Below, in pieces: positions 59,399 through 64,000 of a stretch of 64,000 nucleotides of DNA. Source of the DNA: Bin87 sp965204905 (GTDB lineage Bacteria; Chloroflexota; Dehalococcoidia; Lucifugimonadales; UBA3495); the NCBI GenBank assembly GCA_965204905.1, contig OZ242042.1:1550001-1614000 (forward strand), given 5' to 3'. A program made the translations under genes and the position numbers. The notes under the pieces are model-generated. The model saw nothing but the letters and a program-made list of their open reading frames with translations. It was not told the DNA's origin and ran no database searches. Position 1 is the stretch's first letter; every line of letters starts with the position of its first letter.

Positions 59399-60506
59399 AT
59401 GGATGAACTACGCCAGCAACTAACCGACATGGCCGTTAAGGTGGAGGCGGTCGTGGAGCGTCTTTGACCTTGCCGGCAGGGAGAAATCCATAAGTGAACT
59501 GGAGGCTGAGGCCGCTGCCGCCGGCTTCTGGGACGATCCCGCTTCCGCCCAGCGCAAGATGCAGGAGCTGGGCAAGCTGCAACAATCGGTAGAACTTTGG
59601 AGAGGGCTACAATCCCAGGTCGGCGATCTGAAGGAATTGACCGAACTGGCGATTGAGAACGACGACGAAAGCCTGTCGGATGAACTGGCCGCCGAGACCG
59701 AGGACGTGGCGAACCAACTGGGCCGGGCCGAGATGGAACTGACGCTGTCGGGGCCATACGATGACCGTCCGGCGATCCTCACGATCCATTCCGGGGCTGG
59801 CGGCACCGATTCCCACGACTGGGTGGAAATGCTGACGGGCATGTACGCGGGATGGGCAACGTCCGACGGCCGGCCGGTGCAAGTGCTGGACACGGCATAC
59901 GGCGACGAGGCGGGGTTGCGTACCAGCACTATGGAGATTGGCGGGGAGCACGCTTTCGGATACCTGAACGCGGAGGTGGGCGTACACCGGCTGGTGCGGA
60001 TGTCGCCCTTTGATCCCGCCCGTAGGCGGCAGACATCCTTTGCGCGAGTGGAAGTGCTGCCGGCGGCGGTGGGCGAGGATTCGGAAGTAGAAATTCGCCC
60101 GGAAGACCTCAAGATGGACTTTTTCCGCTCCAGTGGGCCGGGCGGACAGAACGTGCAGAAGGTGGCGTCGGCAGTGCGGTTGACCCACGTTCCCAGCGGA
60201 ATCGTGGTGTCCTGCCAGACGGAACGCTCGCAGCACCAGAATCGGGATTACGCCATGCGAATCCTGCGCGCGAAATTGCTGGCGCGGCAAGAGGAGGAAA
60301 GGGAGCGGGAACTGTCAACGCTACGTGGAGAGCGCGTATCAGCCGAATGGGGCAACCAGATACGGAGCTACGTGCTGCACCCGTACAAGTCGGTAAAGGA
60401 TCACCGAACCGACTACCAGAGCGGGAACACCGACGCAGTGCTGGCGGGAGAGATAGATGGCTTTATCGAGGCTTACCTCGTGAACAAGCTGGGCGGTGGG
60501 GACTAG
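59399..60506 (+). CDS. prfB: Peptide chain release factor 2, with programmed +1 frameshift
   Basis: A 368-residue RF2 when read through the frameshift: codons 1-22 from the ATG at 59399 end at CUU, the UGA at 59465-59467 is skipped by +1, and reading resumes with GAC at 59466. The UGA/UAA-recognition tripeptide SPF lies in RMSPFDPARRRQ and the catalytic GGQ in SSGPGGQNVQKVASAV. GGAGG precedes the ATG. The protein releases chains at UGA and UAA, and its own UGA gives autoregulation, since low RF2 favours frameshifting. Confidence 0.94.
59455..59468 (+). other. RF2 +1 programmed frameshift site
   Basis: GGAG (59455-59458), three bases, then CUU-UGA-C (59462-59468). The spacing of the internal Shine-Dalgarno to CUU is the same three bases as in E. 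coli prfB, and both frames encode conserved RF2 sequence on either side, so this is a real recoding site, not a sequencing error. Confidence 0.93.
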
Positions 60507-60529
60507 GCAATTTCCAGGTTGCTAACCCG

Positions 60530-60558
60530 GTAGGGGCAGGTTTCAAACCTGCCCCTAC
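60530..60558. repeat. Palindromic repeat GTAGGGGC...GCCCCTAC (copy 6)
   Basis: A 29-base perfect palindrome identical to the copy at 47035-47063. It lies between the convergent prfB and ribBA genes and may form a bidirectional hairpin. Confidence 0.85.
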
Positions 60559-60590
60559 AAAATTTTCAGTCGGCGTGACCGTGCCGGAAT

Positions 60591-61814
60591 CTAGCCGGAT
60601 GGGTTTGGTGGACTGGGCGACAGCAGATGCCCCATGGTCTCTCGCTTGGTTCGCATGTAGCCTTCGTTGGTCTCGTTGGGAGGCACGGTGAGGCTGACGC
60701 GCCCGACTACCTCGACGCCGAGGCCGCTAATGCCGGCCATCTTGTGGGGGTTGTTGGTGACCAGCTGAGCACGGGTGATGCCTAAGTCCCGCATAATCTG
60801 CACGGCCAGGTCGTACTTGCGCTCGTCGGGCTGGAACCCAAGGGCAACGTTCGCTTCGATGGTGTCCATGCCGACGTCCTGTAGGGCGTAAGCCTTGATC
60901 TTGTTGTGCAGGCCGATGCCCCGGCCTTCCTGCCGGAGGTAGATCAAGGCTCCGGAGCCGTTCTCGAAGATCATGCGCAAAGCCATGTCCAGCTGTTCGC
61001 CGCAATCGCATTTCAGGCTGCCGAAAGCGTCGCCGGTGAGGCATTCGCTGTGAACTCGCACCAACACCTCGTCGCCCGGCGTCCAATCGCCGACGACCAG
61101 GGCGGCATGCTCTCCACTGTCGATAACGCTGCCGTAACCGATTAGGCGCGCGATGCCATACTTGGTAGGAAGGTTGGCTTCTGCGACGCGGGAGACCAGC
61201 GTTTCGCTCATGCGGCGATGGGCAATGAGCTGGGCGATGCTGAATATCTTCAAGCCGTGCTTTTGGGCAAATTGCTCCAGCTCCGGCATACGGGCCATAG
61301 TGCCGTCGGGATTCATGATCTCGCAGATCACACCGGCGGGATAAGCCCCCGCCTGTTTGCACATATCGATGATCGCCTCGGTGTGTCCGGGCCGTCTCAA
61401 CACCCCGGCCGGATCCGCGCGCAGGGGAAACATGTGACCCGGATGAATGAAATCCTCGGGTTGCGAATCGGAGTCGATAAGCGCCTGGATCGTGGCGCTG
61501 CGGTCGGAGGCGGATATGCCGGTGGACGTGCCAGGCTTGTAGTCCACGGAAGTAGTGAACGCAGTGGGCTGAGAAGATGGTGAATTGCGGCTGCGCAACA
61601 TGGGGATGCGCAACTCATCCAACCGTTCTGACGACAGGGGGATGCAGACTAAACCGCGGGCATGGGTCACCATGAAATTCACGGCGTCGGGAGTAGCGTA
61701 CTGCGCCAGCAGAAACAGGTCGCCTTCGTTCTCGCGGCCTTCGTCGTCCACCACGATGACAAACTTTCCAGAGGTAAGGTCTTCCAGAGCCTCGTCAAGG
61801 CTGCACAGGGTCAT
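60591..61814 (-). CDS. ribBA: Bifunctional DHBP synthase / GTP cyclohydrolase II
   Basis: A 407-residue fusion for the two entry reactions of riboflavin synthesis. The DHBP synthase half has VVDDEGRENEGDLFLLAQ, STGISASDRSATIQALID and RRPGHTEAIIDM; the GTP cyclohydrolase II half has the zinc cysteines in SECLTGDAFGSLKCDCGEQLDMAL and YLRQEGRGIGLHNKIKAYALQD. Its ATG overlaps the ribB stop by one base (TAATG). It is the last gene of the rib unit here; ribH does not follow. Confidence 0.95.
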   Translation of the reverse strand: MTLCSLDEALEDLTSGKFVIVVDDEGRENEGDLFLLAQYATPDAVNFMVTHARGLVCIPLSSERLDELRIPMLRSRNSPSSQPTAFTTSVDYKPGTSTGISASDRSATIQALIDSDSQPEDFIHPGHMFPLRADPAGVLRRPGHTEAIIDMCKQAGAYPAGVICEIMNPDGTMARMPELEQFAQKHGLKIFSIAQLIAHRRMSETLVSRVAEANLPTKYGIARLIGYGSVIDSGEHAALVVGDWTPGDEVLVRVHSECLTGDAFGSLKCDCGEQLDMALRMIFENGSGALIYLRQEGRGIGLHNKIKAYALQDVGMDTIEANVALGFQPDERKYDLAVQIMRDLGITRAQLVTNNPHKMAGISGLGVEVVGRVSLTVPPNETNEGYMRTKRETMGHLLSPSPPNPSG

Positions 61815-62437
61815 TATTCCTCCGGGTCATGTAGCCGACGGTAGGCAATGAGGTCCTCAATGGTCAGGATGTTGAGCGAGAAACGCTCCGCCATGGGGAT
61901 CAGGTCGGGGAGGCGCGCCATTGCGCCGTCCTCCTTCATGATTTCGCAGACTACCCCGGCCGGGTACAGGCCGGCCAGCCGGCAGAGATCTACTATGGCC
62001 TCGGTATGCCCGGGCCGCACCAGTACGCCACCTTGGTGGTAGCGCAAGGGGAATAGATGGCCGGGCTGAATGAAATCCTCCGGGCGCGAATCCGGGTTGA
62101 TGAGCGCCTGGATGGTTGCGGCGCGATCGCCGGCGGATATGCCCGTCGAGGTGTCAATGGCATAGTCCACGGGCATCGTGAAGGCCGTGGGGAGAAGGGA
62201 GTCGGAATTGCGGCTGGGCAAAAGCGGGATGTCCAGCTCAGCGAGTCGCTCCGACAGCATAGGCATACAGAGCTGGCCGCGGGCGTGCGTCACCATGAAA
62301 TTGACGGACTCGGCGGTTACGTGCTCCGCCGGCATCACAAGGTCACCCTCGTTTTCCCGATCCTGATCGTCAACAACGATCAGGAATTTACCAGCTTTGA
62401 GGTCCTCAAGACCCTGTTCGATGCTCGCCAGTTGCAT
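61814..62437 (-). CDS. ribB: 3,4-dihydroxy-2-butanone-4-phosphate synthase (stand-alone)
   Basis: A 207-residue single-domain DHBP synthase: FLIVVDDQDRENEGDLVMPAEHVTAESVNFM with the acidic metal and substrate loop, STGISAGDRAATIQALI, HLFPLRYHQGGVLVRPGHTEAIVDL. It converts ribulose 5-phosphate to DHBP plus formate. The same domain is present again in RibBA directly downstream, so the step is encoded twice in tandem. Key RENEGD residues are intact in both. Confidence 0.93.
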   Translation of the reverse strand: MQLASIEQGLEDLKAGKFLIVVDDQDRENEGDLVMPAEHVTAESVNFMVTHARGQLCMPMLSERLAELDIPLLPSRNSDSLLPTAFTMPVDYAIDTSTGISAGDRAATIQALINPDSRPEDFIQPGHLFPLRYHQGGVLVRPGHTEAIVDLCRLAGLYPAGVVCEIMKEDGAMARLPDLIPMAERFSLNILTIEDLIAYRRLHDPEE

Positions 62438-62469
62438 CAGGTAGCAATTTCCGTCGGACGGTTAGAAAG

Positions 62470-63054
62470 TCAACCCAGTCGGGACTGGAGGAGACTTTCC
62501 ACGTACTTGGCTAAAATGTCCGCTTCCAGATTAACCCGGTCGCCAACCGATTTTTCGTGCAGGTTAGTATTCTGCATCGTGAAGGGGATGACGGAGATTG
62601 TGAAGCGGCGTTCTGCTCTTTGTACCACCGTGAGGCTGATTCCGTCAACCGCGATGAACCCCTTCTCAACGATATAGGGTGTCAGCGATTCGGGAGCTTC
62701 GATTTCCATAATGTAGCAGTCGGCTTCGGGAGTGAGGCCCGTGACGGAGCCGGTTCCGTCCACGTGTCCCTGCACGATGTGACCGCCCATTCGGTCGCTG
62801 GCCGCCAACGCTCGCTCCAGGTTGACCGCCGAACCCGGCCCGGCCTCGCCCAGCGACGTGCGTCTGAGGGTTTCGGGGGCCAGGTCAACCGCGAAACTGC
62901 GGTCATCGAATTCGACCACGGTGAGGCAAGCCCCGTTGACGGATATGCTGTCGCCAATTTTGACGTCCGCCAATACGTTTTCGGCGTTGATTACGAAGCG
63001 ATAGTCGTGGAGGCCGGATACGCGGCCCACTTCTTCAACGATTCCGGTGAACAT
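62470..63054 (-). CDS. ribE: Riboflavin synthase alpha chain
   Basis: A 194-residue protein with two similar lumazine-binding barrels: MFTGIVEEVGRV...SVNGACLTVV and GHIVQGHVDGTGSV...AVDGISLTVV. It dismutates two lumazines to riboflavin. Its ATG directly follows the ribD TGA with no gap. Length is slightly short of 200 residues, normal for the family. Confidence 0.95.
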   Translation of the reverse strand: MFTGIVEEVGRVSGLHDYRFVINAENVLADVKIGDSISVNGACLTVVEFDDRSFAVDLAPETLRRTSLGEAGPGSAVNLERALAASDRMGGHIVQGHVDGTGSVTGLTPEADCYIMEIEAPESLTPYIVEKGFIAVDGISLTVVQRAERRFTISVIPFTMQNTNLHEKSVGDRVNLEADILAKYVESLLQSRLG

Positions 63055-64000
63055 TCAGCCGCCTCCATTGATCGGGTACCCGGTCATGGGATACCCGGTG
63101 ATCAGCCAGTCCGGGCCAATAGGTTCGATGTTGGCGCGTTCGAGTCGCAATGCGTCGCCGATGACGGTTGCGCCGTTGCCGGCAATAGGCGAGGGAGCGC
63201 CGCCGCCGCCGATGAGCATCGGAGCGACAAAAGCGTCCACCCGGTCGATGAGCCTGGCGTCCAACATTGCGCCGAGCACCTGGCCACCGCCCTCAACCAG
63301 GACGCTGACGATGCCTTCACTGCCAAGATATTTCAGGAGAGCCGACAGGTTGACGCGACCGTCGGCGCCGGAAAATTCGCGCACATCGGCTCCCGCGTCT
63401 TCAAGGCGAGTCACGCGATGGCGGTCCACGCCGGCCGACGTGGCGATGATCGTGCGCCCCGGCTGCCTGAGCATTCGAGCGTCGGGCGGGGTACGTCCGC
63501 TGCTGTCAACCACCACGCGCACGGGTTGAAGGTTGGACGGCAACGGTTCGCCGTCAGCGTCGCGGGCCGTCAGCTGGGGGTCGTCGGCCAGGGTGGTGCC
63601 GATCCCGACCATGATGGCGTCCAACTCTTTGCGCATCTGCTGGACGCGCGCCCGTGCGATGGGCCCGGTGATCCACTGGGATGAGCCGGTGCGGGTTGCG
63701 ATCTTCCCGTCCAGGCTCATTGCGAACTTGGCGACGACAAAGGGCAGGCCGGTGGTAACGTGCTTGGCGAACGCCTCGTACAGATCCTCAACTTCCGAGT
63801 TAGTTTCCCGCTCAACAGTAATGCCGGACGTGCGAAGGGCCGACTCGCCACCCCCGGAAACTCGCGGATTCGGGTCACGGACGGCGTACACCACGCGGCT
63901 GATGCCGGCGGAGATAATCGCGTCGGTGCAGGGTGGCGTGCGCCCGTAGTGGCAGCAGGGTTCCAGGGTGCAGAATAAAGTCGCGCCCTGGGCGGAGGAA
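63055..64000 (-). CDS. ribD: Bifunctional pyrimidine deaminase/reductase RibD, N-terminus cut by window edge
   Basis: The frame is open from the right edge. The first visible residues contain the second part of the deaminase zinc site, GATLFCTLEPCCHYGRTPPC; the H-A-E half is outside. After SAGISRVVYAVRDPNPRVSGGG comes the reductase domain: PFVVAKFAMSLDGKIATRTGSSQWITG, DAIMVGIGTTLADDPQLTARD, VRVVVDSSGRTP and LVEGGGQVLGAML. It catalyses steps 2 and 3 of riboflavin synthesis and is the first rib gene visible. Any FMN riboswitch would be upstream, outside the window. Confidence 0.93.
   Translation of the reverse strand, partial: SSAQGATLFCTLEPCCHYGRTPPCTDAIISAGISRVVYAVRDPNPRVSGGGESALRTSGITVERETNSEVEDLYEAFAKHVTTGLPFVVAKFAMSLDGKIATRTGSSQWITGPIARARVQQMRKELDAIMVGIGTTLADDPQLTARDADGEPLPSNLQPVRVVVDSSGRTPPDARMLRQPGRTIIATSAGVDRHRVTRLEDAGADVREFSGADGRVNLSALLKYLGSEGIVSVLVEGGGQVLGAMLDARLIDRVDAFVAPMLIGGGGAPSPIAGNGATVIGDALRLERANIEPIGPDWLITGYPMTGYPINGGG

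Noticed and set aside
59399..59467. prfB as a frameshifted pseudogene or sequencing error
   Set aside because: The break falls exactly at CUU-UGA-C with a correctly spaced internal Shine-Dalgarno, the hallmark of RF2 autoregulation.

Overview
The window is GC-rich bacterial chromosome packed with protein genes, with no rRNA, tRNA, CRISPR array, prophage or insertion sequence that I can recognise. No gene-free gap exceeds about 250 bases. The gene content fits a Chloroflexota bacterium of the Dehalococcoidia/SAR202 type: three class III (CaiB/BaiF) CoA-transferases, three luciferase-like flavin monooxygenases, GlcDEF, DUF1800/DUF1501 proteins, Uma2 paralogues, and many TTG/GTG starts. The taxonomic placement is inference from gene families only.

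The most interesting region is 55.2-56.7 kb. Two adjacent genes encode TlpA/thioredoxin-like lipoproteins in which the first Cys of the CxxC active site is replaced by an in-frame UGA (W-UGA-P-E-C and W-UGA-P-T-C). The frame stays open past both UGAs and continues the thioredoxin fold. A 25-base block just downstream is identical in the two genes and folds into a hairpin with a G-containing apical loop 16 nt after the UGA, as expected of a bacterial SECIS. I read these as a tandem pair of selenolipoproteins that an ordinary gene caller would split or truncate. About 2.7 kb further on, prfB (release factor 2) carries the classical CUU-UGA-C programmed +1 frameshift, so three in-frame UGAs within 4 kb need recoding.

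Layout. 0-7.4 kb, minus strand: a catabolic cluster of CoA-transferases, luciferase-like monooxygenases, an IsdG-type oxygenase and two Uma2 proteins. 7.5-10.1 kb: SRPBCC protein and oligopeptidase B. 11-15.6 kb: trpD-trpC-trpF-trpB followed by a secreted HNH-type nuclease. 15.7-23 kb: a divergent SDR, an alanine-glyoxylate type aminotransferase, and convergent to it an NHL-protein/glcD/glcE/glcF operon (glycolate to glyoxylate to glycine). 23-25.7 kb: DUF1800/DUF1501 pair. 25.9-28 kb: leuB and a cation/Ca antiporter. 28-30 kb: JAMM peptidase, two zinc-ribbon miniproteins each with its own terminator, and a dual-specificity phosphatase. 30-39.1 kb: crotonase, metF, acpS, nnr, a PPOX-fold protein, a hydrolase, a ThDP enzyme with a kinase-like partner, radC and a cupin. 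39.1-42 kb: siroheme sulfite/nitrite reductase with hemD, preceded by a leader containing a terminator/antiterminator switch. 42-45.9 kb: pstC-pstA-pstB-phoU, PstC carrying an inserted FN3-like domain. 46-53 kb: mixed redox, hydrolase and transport genes. 53-55 kb: a DUF255 thioredoxin-domain protein divergent from the selenolipoproteins. 56.7-59.3 kb: a retropepsin/DUF5678-like pair and thrS. 60.6-64 kb: ribD-ribE-ribB-ribBA, with ribD running off the right edge.

Intergenic spaces are seeded with small palindromic repeats of four families. Several lie at gene ends, and in three cases the repeat supplies the stop codon of the adjacent gene.
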